Positions 33,861 to 42,872 of a stretch of 64,000 bases of DNA are shown in pieces. The position numbers were made by a program, and so were the translations under genes. Below the pieces are notes generated by a model that did no database searches, had not been told where the DNA came from, and worked only from the letters and a program-made list of their open reading frames with translations. The number at the start of each line of letters is the position of its first letter. Positions within the stretch are counted from its first letter, which is position 1. Source of the stretch: Verrucomicrobiota bacterium (GTDB lineage Bacteria > Verrucomicrobiota > Verrucomicrobiia > Opitutales > Opitutaceae); contig JACRQG010000009.1 of NCBI GenBank assembly GCA_016222805.1, forward strand, positions 87,006-151,005, in the 5' to 3' direction.

Positions 33861-35321
33861 CTACCGTACTTCTTCCGGCGTGGCGGTGTCTCCGGTCATT
33901 CGCTGCGGGAGGCGGAACACCCGGCCGTCCCTGGTCGCAAAGTAGAGGGCCGAAGGCGTCGCCTCCAGCGGCGAACCGTCCGCCCACAGCGCATAAAAGT
34001 CCGGATGCGCGTTCACCGGCTTGCGGGCATAGGTGTGGTTGTAGCGCGAGTTTTGGGTCAACTGTTTCACCCGTTGCCACGTCGCTCCTTGATCCCGGCT
34101 GGTCCACATCACCATGTCGCCGCCGGTGCCCCACGGTTGCGGGCCGGGCGCCGTCGGCGCAATCACCCGCCAGGTGCCGTCGGCCTCGATGTAGAGCGAC
34201 CCGTGGTCGTAGTTGTGGTCCGAGGTCGTGAAGGCCCGATACTCCCATGCGGTTCCCGTCCAGCGTGCGGTGTACCACTGGAAAGGTCCGGACTCCGGCC
34301 CGGGATTAAACCCCTTCGAGGTCAGGTACAGCACCACCGGCCGGTGGTCGGCAGTGAAGGCGATGTCCTTCAGGTAGACGCTGAGATTCTCTGCGCGATA
34401 GTCGCGCACCAGCGCCGGATTCCGCGCGTCCCGCAGCGGCGGCTCCAGGCGCTGGCCGGCGGCGTTGGTCCAGGTGGCGCCGCCATCCCGCGTCTCCGCA
34501 TAGTAGAGGTTGGTCCGGTAGTTGAGGCCCTTGCCCTCGCGCCCCTGGGCCGGGTGAAGGTCGAACGCAGTCGCGACGCGGTCGGTGTCGCCATCGCGGA
34601 AAGACACCTGGTAGTCGCCCATTTCGAGGTGCGCCAGCAACTGCGGCGCGCTCCAGGTGCGGCCGTCCGCGGAGGTCTTCCAGTTGAGCGTGCGCTCGCC
34701 CTTCACGTAGAGCGTGTGAAGGAAGAGAAACCGCTGTGACTGCGGCAGGTACCAGGGCTGCGTGTAGGAGAAATTGGTCTTCTCGATCAGCTCCCACTCG
34801 GAGATGTCGTAGGGACGCCGCGAACGGTGAAGGTACGACGGACGCCCGGTACCATGGGCGGAGGAAAAGACCCAGAGGTGCCCGGCGGCATCGACGGAGA
34901 GGGTCGGATTGTCGTGGGCATCCTCCGTGCGCTTCTGGAGCAGCCGCACCGGCCGCGGCACCGTGCCGGTGACGTGGTCGTAATAGGACACGAGGTGCTG
35001 CAGCTCGTCCTGCCGCTCGGAGATGTTCCCGGCCGATCCGCCGAAGACGAAGAACGTCTTCCGCTGCGACGCGACGTAGACGGCAATCGGCACGTGCTGC
35101 TGCGGATAGGTCGCAAAGCCGCCGCTGTACTTGTAGCGGTGTTCGCTCTTCAACGGCTGGTTCATGTACCAGATGCCGCGGTAGCCGTCGGCCACCTGGG
35201 GTGTGAGCTCGTCGGGTGGCTTGGGAGCAGCCTTGGTCCCGGGCGTTTGCGGCGTGGACGCGGCGGCGAGGAGGGCCGGGAGGACGCAGAGCAACCAGAG
35301 CGGACGGAGGACAGGAGGCAT
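33861..35321 (-). CDS. BNR_4 repeat-containing exported protein (paralogue B)
   Basis: A 486-aa protein with a signal peptide (LWLLCVLPALLAAAS) and a Pro/Lys-rich linker, then GYRGIWYMNQPLKSEHRYKYSGG, the BNR_4 opening. It shares AHDNPTLSVDAAGHLWVFSS, TSADGRTW, RDARNPALVRDY and TSDHNYDHGSLY with paralogue A. The presumed role is binding or cleavage of extracellular glycans; no catalytic residues can be assigned with confidence. It is the upstream member of the minus-strand group that leads into the LtaS-like gene, although the REP array intervenes. Confidence 0.85.
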   Translation of the reverse strand: MPPVLRPLWLLCVLPALLAAASTPQTPGTKAAPKPPDELTPQVADGYRGIWYMNQPLKSEHRYKYSGGFATYPQQHVPIAVYVASQRKTFFVFGGSAGNISERQDELQHLVSYYDHVTGTVPRPVRLLQKRTEDAHDNPTLSVDAAGHLWVFSSAHGTGRPSYLHRSRRPYDISEWELIEKTNFSYTQPWYLPQSQRFLFLHTLYVKGERTLNWKTSADGRTWSAPQLLAHLEMGDYQVSFRDGDTDRVATAFDLHPAQGREGKGLNYRTNLYYAETRDGGATWTNAAGQRLEPPLRDARNPALVRDYRAENLSVYLKDIAFTADHRPVVLYLTSKGFNPGPESGPFQWYTARWTGTAWEYRAFTTSDHNYDHGSLYIEADGTWRVIAPTAPGPQPWGTGGDMVMWTSRDQGATWQRVKQLTQNSRYNHTYARKPVNAHPDFYALWADGSPLEATPSALYFATRDGRVFRLPQRMTGDTATPEEVR

Positions 35322-35341
35322 GGGAGAGGAAAACGCAGGTT

Positions 35342-35440
35342 GTAGGCGGGGTGACCTTACCCCGCAACGGCGGAGGGAGGGGAAAAACGCGCGGGAGGGA
35401 GACCTTCCAGGGATGCGCGGGACGAGGTCGTCCCGCCTAC
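35342..35440 (+). repeat. REP/BIME element of a second family (99 bp)
   Basis: GTAG, then hairpin GCGGGGT/ACCCCGC (6-nt loop); 50 nt of purine-rich linker; hairpin GCGGGACG/CGTCCCGC (AGGT loop) and CTAC. Stem lengths, the AGGT loop and the outer tetranucleotides are the same as in the 49-bp cores at 23739, 24404 and 38756, but the linker is longer. It lies between the divergent 5' end of BNR_4 paralogue B and the 3' end of the TonB receptor. Confidence 0.75.
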
Positions 35441-35507
35441 AGGCGGGTGCAGGGCAGGGTCGTCCCAGAGAGGCACGCGCGACGGCGTCATCCGCCAGCA
35501 GGGACGT

Positions 35508-38500
35508 TCACCAGACACCGCGCAGGCCGAAGGACCAGATCGTACCGGTGCGCTCGATCGTCTGGGCCACAGCCGGATTGGCGCCGTTCTGCTGCATCGT
35601 GATGACGGGTTCGCTCCGCACATTGCGGCCGTTGTACGTCAGGGTAAAACGGTTGCTCAGGCGGATGCTGCCGCCGAGATCGAGCGTGGCACGGTGGCGG
35701 TTGTACGAGGTACCCGCGGTGTTGAGCGGGGTGTCGTCGCGCCAGTTGACGCTGGTGTAGACATTGAAGCGGCCCCAGGAGTAGTTGAGGCCGGCATTGG
35801 CGCCGTGAGGTGACATCGAAGGGGTGATCACCGAGGAGTAGGAACGCGTGTAGCTGGCGCGGACGTTGAGGCCCTTGAACGGTCGCGGAAGGAAGGAGAG
35901 GCTCTGGTTGTACTCGAACTCGAGCCCGCGGATCCGCACCTCTTCCTCGCTGGCAGTGACCGTGGTGAAGCGATAGGCGGAAAGATCGTCATCGCCCGTA
36001 TAGCCGTACTCGGCCGCCGTCATCTGGGTGGTGCGGTGCAGGCTCTGGACGGTGTTCTCGAAGAGATTCAAGGCGAACAGGCCGACCGGCTCGAAGTAAT
36101 AGGCCAGGCGCACCGCGTAGTTGTCGGAGGTCTCCGGCTTGAGCCGCGGGTTGGGCGCACTGACGGTGAGGCTGTCGTCGTCGACCACCCAGACCCCGGC
36201 GAGATCGCGAATGGTCGGGCGCCGGATGGTCGAGCTGTAACCGAAATGCAGGTCGAGGTTGCGCGTGAAACGGTACTTGAACGAACCGCTCGGGAACCAG
36301 TTGTCGTAGCCACCCTCGCGGTGGATGCGCGGCTGGCTGAAGAACTGGTACTGGAGGCCGGGGATGGTGGTCGCGCGGCCGTTGGCTTCGGTGAAGCCGG
36401 CGGCGCGGACCTCGGCGGCCGACCGGGGGTCCCACTCGAGGGCGTCCGTGGCGGTGTCCTCGTAGCGCAAGCCGGCGCGCACGATCGCCCGGCCGATCGA
36501 CGCGGTGCCCATGAAGAAGCCGGCGGTGATGTCCTCCTCGTAATGGCGCACATTGCCGATGAAGGCGTTGTAGTAGTTGGTCGCGGTGAGCGACTGGGTG
36601 AAGTACTCGGGCCGCTCCAGGAACAGGCGGCCAAGGGCGAGCGCGTTGGGGTAGAAGACCGTGCCGCCGGAGAGGGAGGTGATGCGCGCGTGCAGGCTGT
36701 CGGGATCGAAACGGTAGGGGGACGGGATGCCCGCCAGCGCGCCCGTGCCGGCGCCCGGGCCGGTGTAGGTGTAGCGCTTGGACTCGGTATCGAGCAGGAA
36801 ATCGCGCACCTCGTGCTTGCGCTTCAGGCCCGCCTTCCAGACCACGGGCAGGAAGCGGTTGGTGCGGTAGGTGGCCTGCAGATCACCGCTGAAGATCCGC
36901 GTGCGTCCGTAGCGACCGTCGTTGGCGTTGAAAACGCCGGCGGAGTAGCGCTCGCCACTGCTGAAGTCAGGCCCGCCGATCTGGGTGATCTTCCAGTCGG
37001 AACTGATCAGCGAGGAGCGCTCGGCGCGAAACTGCACGTTGGAGAGGGACGGGCTGCCGGCGTTGTTGACCGAGCCCTGGCGGGCGAGCGGGTTGTACCA
37101 GCTCGTGGACTCCGAACCCACGAACCGGCCTTCGATCAGCAGAGCGCCGACCTTGTACTCGAACCGCGGCACCACGGTATAGGTCTGGCCGGGTTTGACG
37201 ACGACATTGGGGTTCGACGAAACGCTGCCGTTGGCGGCGGAGACGAAACTCGTGAGCGGATCGGCGCCGGTGGCGATGTTGGCCCGGGTGCCGGCGTTGA
37301 AGGTCGTCGTGCGCTGCAGATTGTAGAGCGAGGCGTAGTTGTACATCAGCAGCAGCGAGAGCGCGAGCTGGTCGGTGGCCTTGAAGTCGGTCTTGAGGCT
37401 CACGGTCGAGCGCCGGTTCAACCGGGGCGCATGGAGGAAAGCGACGGCGGTCGGCACGGCTGGGCGCGGGTCGGTCGCGGTCGCCGTGTAGTTGTAGGTG
37501 ACGATGCTGCGGGCGTTCTCCGAATAGAGGTTGGATTCGGAGAGATTGAACACCGTGCCGAGGCGCTTGTTGAGAAAGACGTCGGAGTACTCGATGGAGC
37601 CGCCGGGGTTGATCTTGTAGTGGCGCGCGTCGTCGGGACCGTAGGTCTTGCGGAAGTGCCATTCGTCGGCGAACGCCGTGAGGTTGGCCTGCGCCGTGAT
37701 CCGGCGGCCGGAGCGGGAGAAGGCGTGCCTGGTCTTGAGGTTGATGGTGCCGGCGGGGGCGTTGGCGTCGACGTCGGCACTGATCGTCTTCGACACCTCG
37801 ATCGAGTCCATGCTGCCGAGCGATACCTGCTCGAAACTGAAGCCGCGGGCGTCGCCGGCGGCGCCGCGATTGGCGTCGGAGCTGGCGAGGGAGACACCGT
37901 CGATGGTGACGGCGTTGTATTCGGAGCCGAGGCCGCGGAGGCGGACGTTGCGCACCTCGCCCTGCGTGAGTTCGAGGTCGATGCCCGGGAGGTTGCGGAG
38001 GAAATCGCCGATGTTGCCCTCGCCCATGTCGCCAAAGGTATCGGAGGCCACCGTGTTGGTGATGTTCATCGACTGGCGCTGCTCCATGATCGCCTTGGCG
38101 TTGCCCTCGCGCTCGCCGGACACGGTGAACGCCTCGAGCCGCAGCACGCCGTCCTTGCCGGTCCCAGGTGCCGCCGGGCGGGCCAACGCGCTGAACAGCT
38201 CGATGTCCCGCCGGCTTTCCTCACCGGCCCGCACCGGCACCGTGACGCTGACCGGCGTCGATCCCGTGTAGTTTACCTGGAGAGCGGCATCACCCGCCGG
38301 GACGCCGGCCAGCCGGTAGGTGCCATCGTCCTCGGAAATCGCGGTCAGATCGGTGCCGCGGATCGAGACCTCGGCATTGCGCACGTACTCACCGGTCGCC
38401 GGGTTGATGATCCGGCCGGTGATGGTGCCCGTGGCCGGCGTCTGGGCCGGAAGCAGTGCGGGGGCGAGAAGGGCGGTGCAAGCAGCCGCGAAGGAAAGCA

Positions 38501-38531
38501 ACCGACGGAGGGAGCGGAAGGGCATTGGCAT
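35508..38531 (-). CDS. TonB-dependent receptor with N-terminal carboxypeptidase-regulatory-like domain
   Basis: A 1007-aa outer-membrane receptor. After the signal peptide (about 1-28) comes a CarboxypepD_reg-like domain (TGTITGRIINPATGEYVRNAEVSIRGTDLTAISEDDGTYRLAGVPAG). Next are a TonB-box-like segment LRLEAFTVSG and a plug (NIGDFLRNLPGIDLELTQGEVRNVRLRGLGSEYNAVTIDG). The barrel follows, ending in SFGLRGVW. This is the saccharide-type TonB receptor layout common in Verrucomicrobia. It probably imports oligosaccharides released by the nearby hydrolases. The start is MPMPFRS at 38531; six bases later a second ATG is possible. Confidence 0.92.
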   Translation of the reverse strand: MPMPFRSLRRLLSFAAACTALLAPALLPAQTPATGTITGRIINPATGEYVRNAEVSIRGTDLTAISEDDGTYRLAGVPAGDAALQVNYTGSTPVSVTVPVRAGEESRRDIELFSALARPAAPGTGKDGVLRLEAFTVSGEREGNAKAIMEQRQSMNITNTVASDTFGDMGEGNIGDFLRNLPGIDLELTQGEVRNVRLRGLGSEYNAVTIDGVSLASSDANRGAAGDARGFSFEQVSLGSMDSIEVSKTISADVDANAPAGTINLKTRHAFSRSGRRITAQANLTAFADEWHFRKTYGPDDARHYKINPGGSIEYSDVFLNKRLGTVFNLSESNLYSENARSIVTYNYTATATDPRPAVPTAVAFLHAPRLNRRSTVSLKTDFKATDQLALSLLLMYNYASLYNLQRTTTFNAGTRANIATGADPLTSFVSAANGSVSSNPNVVVKPGQTYTVVPRFEYKVGALLIEGRFVGSESTSWYNPLARQGSVNNAGSPSLSNVQFRAERSSLISSDWKITQIGGPDFSSGERYSAGVFNANDGRYGRTRIFSGDLQATYRTNRFLPVVWKAGLKRKHEVRDFLLDTESKRYTYTGPGAGTGALAGIPSPYRFDPDSLHARITSLSGGTVFYPNALALGRLFLERPEYFTQSLTATNYYNAFIGNVRHYEEDITAGFFMGTASIGRAIVRAGLRYEDTATDALEWDPRSAAEVRAAGFTEANGRATTIPGLQYQFFSQPRIHREGGYDNWFPSGSFKYRFTRNLDLHFGYSSTIRRPTIRDLAGVWVVDDDSLTVSAPNPRLKPETSDNYAVRLAYYFEPVGLFALNLFENTVQSLHRTTQMTAAEYGYTGDDDLSAYRFTTVTASEEEVRIRGLEFEYNQSLSFLPRPFKGLNVRASYTRSYSSVITPSMSPHGANAGLNYSWGRFNVYTSVNWRDDTPLNTAGTSYNRHRATLDLGGSIRLSNRFTLTYNGRNVRSEPVITMQQNGANPAVAQTIERTGTIWSFGLRGVW

Positions 38532-38646
38532 GGGGCGCGAAAAACGGACGGTAAAATGAAGATCCGGCGCCATGGCGCAACGTGCAACATGAGCGCAGTC
38601 GAGGCGGAGCGCGCCGTCGAATGCGCCGTTGATGTGGATCGGACCA

Positions 38647-38854
38647 ATCCACCCACCCCGCCCGGACGGGCACCCCTCCCTGGAAGGGATCTTCCTGCCT
38701 GGATCCGCTCTTGAACCGGAACGATGCAGTCGAAGTCGACGTGCACCGCAGCAATGTAGCCGCGACGACCTCGTCGCGGAGCGGGGCGCGGTCGCCCCGC
38801 CCACAGGCCACCGTTTCGTCAGTGGACTCCCGCAGGTGCGTCAGCCCGACTGCA
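38647..38854 (-). repeat. Composite palindromic repeat, copy 3 (inverted, 208 bp)
   Basis: The reverse complement of part of 24311-24567. The end bearing the two-hairpin core (38721-38854) is nearly identical, the middle (about 38675-38720) diverges, and the terminal ACCCACCCCGCCC-type segment is conserved. It lies 12 bp from the 3' end of the sulfatase gene at 38867. The preceding 115 bp (38532-38646, upstream of the TonB receptor) shows no recognisable feature. Confidence 0.9.
38756..38804 (-). repeat. Two-hairpin core with GTGG/CTAC ends (copy 3, inverted)
   Basis: The reverse complement of the 49-bp core seen at 23739-23787, with both hairpins intact. It is the best-conserved part of the third composite repeat. 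Confidence 0.85.
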
Positions 38855-38866
38855 TGGTAGTTCGCG

Positions 38867-40240
38867 TTACTTCTTCTTCTTCGCCCTCGGTTCCTTCCTT
38901 TCGATCGCGGCCAGACCCTGCTCGTCGAGCTTCGGATCCCTCGCGTTCTTGTAGCGGTCGAGTGCTCCCTGCAGCAGGCGGGCAGCAGCAGCGGCTTCGC
39001 CCGAGAGTCCGGTCGTCGCGAGCGGCGATTTCTCTTCGAGATCCCGTGTCAGGTCGTAGAATTCACCGGTTCGGTAGAGCTTGTAGCGCTGGTTGAACGC
39101 AAATTCCCGCACCGTCAGGTTGGCCTGCTGGCGGGGCGAATACCACGAATAGATCCACTCCCGCGGCTGTCCGTTCATCCCGCGCAATTGCGGAAGGAAG
39201 CTGCGTCCGTCGAAGGGAATGCCGGCCGGCAGTTTCACGCCCACCGTTTCCGCGATCGTCGGCAGGAAATCGGTGGAATCGACCAGATTGTCGTGGACCC
39301 GCCCGGCCGCGATCCCGGCCGGCCAGTTCGCAATCAGCGGCACGTGCATACCGGCGTCGGTCGTGGTGCCTTTGCCGCCAATGACGGTGCGCGCGCCCAT
39401 CTGCGACGGTGTGCCCCGGCCCGTGCCGTTGTCGCCGACGAAGAGCAGCAGCGTGTTCTCCCGCAGGCCGAGGGCATCGAGCCGCGCGACCACCTTGCCG
39501 ATCAGCTTGTCCATGTACTCCACCATCTCTCCGAAATGCCGCACGTGCTGCTTCGCGCTTTCGCCCTGGAGAGAGCGATCCCAGTCCGGGCTGTCGGGCG
39601 TCGGCTGGTACGGCGAGTGCGTCAACATCATCGGATAGTAGACAAAGAACGGCCCGCCCTTCTTCCGCCCGATGAAATCGAGCACGTAATCGTTCACCAG
39701 GTCCGGTCCGTATTCGCCGTTCGCATAGTCCTTCTCGACTCCGTTGATCTCCAGGCCCGGGTTGGCATACCGCGGCGGCCGGCGCGTGTGCTGCCACAGG
39801 CAATACTCGTCGAAACCGTACTTTTTCGGGAGGCCCGGATCCTGGCCGAGCTGCCATTTGCCCGCGATGCACGTGGCGTAGCCGGCTCCCTTCAGGGCGT
39901 TGCCGAAGGTGAAGGCCTTCGGATCCATGTTCCCGAAATTGATGTAATTCCTGACATTGTAGAGACCGGTCATAAGCTGCACGCGCGTGGGCGTGCAAAG
40001 CGGCTGCACGTAACACTGCGTGAATCGCGCCCCGGAGGCGGCCAGGCGATCCAGCACCGGCGTGCGGTAACTCGTGCCGCCGTTGGCGCCGATCGTCTCG
40101 TACCCGAGATCGTCGGCCATGATGAGGATCACGTTCGGTTTCGACGCGGAGGCAGCCGCGCGAACCAGGGCCGGAGTCGCAATCATGGCGCCGGCCAGGG
40201 CGAGAGTCAGGCGGGGCAGGAGACGAGCAAGGGGGTTCAT
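38867..40240 (-). CDS. Exported type I sulfatase (arylsulfatase family)
   Basis: A 457-aa protein with a signal peptide (about 1-28). Active-site motifs are [13 protein letters not shown], the formylglycine sequence [13 protein letters not shown] (canonical CXPXR), [12 protein letters not shown] and [10 protein letters not shown]. It needs an FGE or anSME maturase, which is not in the window. The likely substrate is a sulfated polysaccharide. An ATG at 40249 (MAAMNPL) is an alternative start. It is divergent from another sulfatase at 40376. Confidence 0.9.
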   Translation of the reverse strand: MNPLARLLPRLTLALAGAMIATPALVRAAASASKPNVILIMADDLGYETIGANGGTSYRTPVLDRLAASGARFTQCYVQPLCTPTRVQLMTGLYNVRNYINFGNMDPKAFTFGNALKGAGYATCIAGKWQLGQDPGLPKKYGFDEYCLWQHTRRPPRYANPGLEINGVEKDYANGEYGPDLVNDYVLDFIGRKKGGPFFVYYPMMLTHSPYQPTPDSPDWDRSLQGESAKQHVRHFGEMVEYMDKLIGKVVARLDALGLRENTLLLFVGDNGTGRGTPSQMGARTVIGGKGTTTDAGMHVPLIANWPAGIAAGRVHDNLVDSTDFLPTIAETVGVKLPAGIPFDGRSFLPQLRGMNGQPREWIYSWYSPRQQANLTVREFAFNQRYKLYRTGEFYDLTRDLEEKSPLATTGLSGEAAAAARLLQGALDRYKNARDPKLDEQGLAAIERKEPRAKKKK

Positions 40241-40375
40241 GGCGGCCATCGAATAGGAAACCGGACCGAAAAGACGACTCCGGAAGCAAAAGGATGCCGG
40301 CTGCGCGGCCGATGAATCGCCGCCGTCGCGATCCTCCGGTTGACCGCTCCGCCGCACCCGCGTTGCTTTCAGCGC

Positions 40376-41875
40376 ATGCCTGCCCCCACCCCGCCGCTCG
40401 CCTCGCCCGTTCGCACGTCGTCTCCTTCCTGCCGCCTCGCTCTGACGACAACCCGGTGCTGGCCGATGGCCGCGATGATCCTGGGACTGGTGGCCGCCGG
40501 ACTCGCCCGGGGCGCCGCCGAAGCCGGTTCGCGCCCCAACATCGTCTTCATCCTGGCGGATGACCTGGGCTACGGCGACGTCGCCTGCTACGGCCGCCGG
40601 GACGTGCGCACGCCAGCGATCGACCGACTCGCGGTCCAAGGCGTGCGGTTCCTCGCTGGCTACGCCAACGCTCCGGTCTGCTCCGCCACGCGCACGGCGC
40701 TCATCACCGGACGCTACCAGTACCGCCTGCGGGTCGGGCTGGAGGAACCGATCGCGGGCAATCTCCCGGAAATTGGCTTGCCCCCGGAGCATCCCACCCT
40801 GCCTTCCCTGCTCCGCCGGGCCGGATACCGCACGCTGCTCGTCGGCAAGTGGCACCTCGGCGCGCTGCCGAAATTCGGACCGCTGCAAAGCGGCTACGAA
40901 CACTTCTACGGGTTCCGCGGCGGCGCCGTGGACTACTTTACCCATCAATACTCGAAGCCGGATCTTTGGGAAGACGACACGCCGATCCAGCAAGTCGGCT
41001 ACCTCACCACCCTGCTGGGCGACCGCGCGGTCCGGGCCATAGGAGATTTCGCACGGCGCCAGGAACCCTTTCTGCTCAGCCTGCACTTCAGCGCCCCGCA
41101 CTGGCCCTGGGAAGGCCCGGACGATGAGGCCGAGGCCAAACGCCTCCAGGCCGCCGGGAGCAAGCTCGGGCACGCCGATGGCGGATCGACCCGAACGTAT
41201 GTCGCGATGATCGAGGCGATGGACCGGGAGATCGGCCGCGTGCTCGGGGCCCTCGACCAGTACGGCCTCACCTCCAACACCCTCGTGGTCTTCACCAGCG
41301 ACAACGGCGGCGAACGCTTTTCCTACAACTGGCCCTTCACCGGCGTGAAAACCGAGCTCCTGGAAGGCGGCCTGCGCGTGCCCGCGATCGTCTCCTGGCC
41401 GGCCCGCATCCCGAAAGGACGCACCAGCGACCAGGTGATGATCTCGATGGACTGGCTGCCCACCCTGCTCGCCGCGGCCGGCACCGCCCCCGATCCGGCC
41501 TATCCGTCGGATGGCCTCAACCTGCTCCCGCATCTCACCAGCGACGCCGCCCCGGTCTCACGTCGCCTCTTCTGGCGCTACAAGGCCAACGCCCAGCAGG
41601 CGGTGCGCGACGGCGACGACAAGTACCTGAAGATCGGCGAAAACTCCTTCCTGTTCGGCCTCGCGGACGACCCGATGGAACGGGCCAACCTGAAGAGCCG
41701 CCGGCCAGAGCGGTTTCGCGACCTCGCCCAAGCCTGGTACGACTGGCACCAGACCATGCTGCCGCTGACCGAGGAAAGCTACACCTACAACATCGACGGG
41801 GTCACCTTCGCCGACCGCTACGGGGTCAAACGCGCTTCCACCAAGCCCGAGCACCCGCAACCGCCGGCGAAATAG
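40376..41875 (+). CDS. Exported type I sulfatase
   Basis: A 499-aa protein. [19 protein letters not shown], the formylglycine motif [13 protein letters not shown] (CXAXR), GKWHLG and [10 protein letters not shown] are all present. The signal peptide could begin at 40376 with a long polar N-region or at 40466 ([20 protein letters not shown]), which looks more normal. It shares the 40250-40375 promoter region with the divergent sulfatase 38867-40240, so the pair may be co-induced by a sulfated glycan. Confidence 0.88.
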   Translation: MPAPTPPLASPVRTSSPSCRLALTTTRCWPMAAMILGLVAAGLARGAAEAGSRPNIVFILADDLGYGDVACYGRRDVRTPAIDRLAVQGVRFLAGYANAPVCSATRTALITGRYQYRLRVGLEEPIAGNLPEIGLPPEHPTLPSLLRRAGYRTLLVGKWHLGALPKFGPLQSGYEHFYGFRGGAVDYFTHQYSKPDLWEDDTPIQQVGYLTTLLGDRAVRAIGDFARRQEPFLLSLHFSAPHWPWEGPDDEAEAKRLQAAGSKLGHADGGSTRTYVAMIEAMDREIGRVLGALDQYGLTSNTLVVFTSDNGGERFSYNWPFTGVKTELLEGGLRVPAIVSWPARIPKGRTSDQVMISMDWLPTLLAAAGTAPDPAYPSDGLNLLPHLTSDAAPVSRRLFWRYKANAQQAVRDGDDKYLKIGENSFLFGLADDPMERANLKSRRPERFRDLAQAWYDWHQTMLPLTEESYTYNIDGVTFADRYGVKRASTKPEHPQPPAK

Positions 41876-41949
41876 CCACGCAGGAGCAGCTCGACTCCCG
41901 CAACGTCGACTTCACGCCTCCGAACGGCAGCGTCCGAAGCGGAAAGTCG

Positions 41950-42630
41950 TCAGCGGAGAAACCGCCGCCGCGCCGCGATGACCAGCAGCGCGGAGCCGAT
42001 CAAACCGAGCGTGGTGCCTCCGTCCGGCGCCGGCACCCCGCCCACCCCCGCTCCGAAATCCGCCGCATCGAGAAAGTTACCGACGGAGATGCCACCCGCC
42101 GCAAACGTCGCCTGGTAGGAGAATCGCACCGTATTACCCAGGGCCAGAATCGGTGCCTCAGAGGCTGCCGTGTAGAATCCCCACGCCGCCGTCCCGTCCG
42201 AGTAGTTCTTGGTGAAGAGCACCGTGTCCGCCGCCCCACCGGCACCGCCCGCCAGGTTGTCGGAACCCAGATCCGTCAAGGTGAAGGTCATCGTATCCAC
42301 CCCGGCCCGGCCGCGATGCGCGAACTGGAATCCGACGCGAACGCCGGCGGCAATTCCGGCAACATCCTGGTACAGGGTACCCGCGTTGAAGGCGTTGAGC
42401 TCCGCGAATTGGACGCCTTCGTAGGAAGTGACCCCAAGAAAGCCGGAACTCCAGATCTCGAACGCCGAATCCGTCGTCTTCCAACCCGGAATCGTGGTCG
42501 GATAACCGTTGCCGCCGAGCGGAACAACAGGGCTTTCAAAACCACCGTTGACCAGCCCGCCGAACATCTGTCCGGCAAGAGCCAGGGAAAGGATGGTGGC
42601 GGCGGCGAGGGAGCGCGTTCCAGGGTTCAT
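41950..42630 (-). CDS. VPDSG-CTERM-type sorted extracellular protein
   Basis: A 226-aa protein with a signal peptide (about 1-24) and a beta-rich body (NGGFESPVVPLGGNGYPTTIPGW, a DUF642/carbohydrate-binding-like opening). The C-terminus is VPAPDGGTTLGLIGSALLVIAARRRFLR: a PDGG motif, a transmembrane helix and an Arg cluster. This is the VPDSG-CTERM variant recognised by exosortase in Verrucomicrobia. It is probably processed at the motif and tied to the outer surface or extracellular polymer. No exosortase gene is in the window. Confidence 0.85.
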   Translation of the reverse strand: MNPGTRSLAAATILSLALAGQMFGGLVNGGFESPVVPLGGNGYPTTIPGWKTTDSAFEIWSSGFLGVTSYEGVQFAELNAFNAGTLYQDVAGIAAGVRVGFQFAHRGRAGVDTMTFTLTDLGSDNLAGGAGGAADTVLFTKNYSDGTAAWGFYTAASEAPILALGNTVRFSYQATFAAGGISVGNFLDAADFGAGVGGVPAPDGGTTLGLIGSALLVIAARRRFLR

Positions 42631-42872
42631 ACGAAGAGGTGTTGGCAGCCGACCCAGCACGGCACGTGCCCAGCGCCCGCTCTCGGCGGTCAACTCCCTC
42701 AAGCCTCTCCCAGTGAGGAAGATTACCAATCCCACTGTCCCAAGGCGTCTGACTCCGTCGTTTCAAAGTGTAAATCCCCCCGACACCTTTCAGCCGCAGG
42801 CCCCTCCGCGGTCCCCGGATCGCCTTGGCCAGCGGTCGGAGCCCTCGCGGCAGTGGTCCCCGCCACCGCCCC

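Noticed and set aside
36036-38714. 892-codon plus-strand frame opposite the TonB receptor
   Set aside because: It mirrors a receptor gene with full domain structure; its own translation is Val/Gly/Arg/Glu-rich and repetitive without motifs.
40241-41533. N-terminal extension giving an 888-aa sulfatase on the minus strand
   Set aside because: The extension is antisense to the 40376-41875 sulfatase and precedes a good signal peptide at 40240; the frame is open only because of GC bias.
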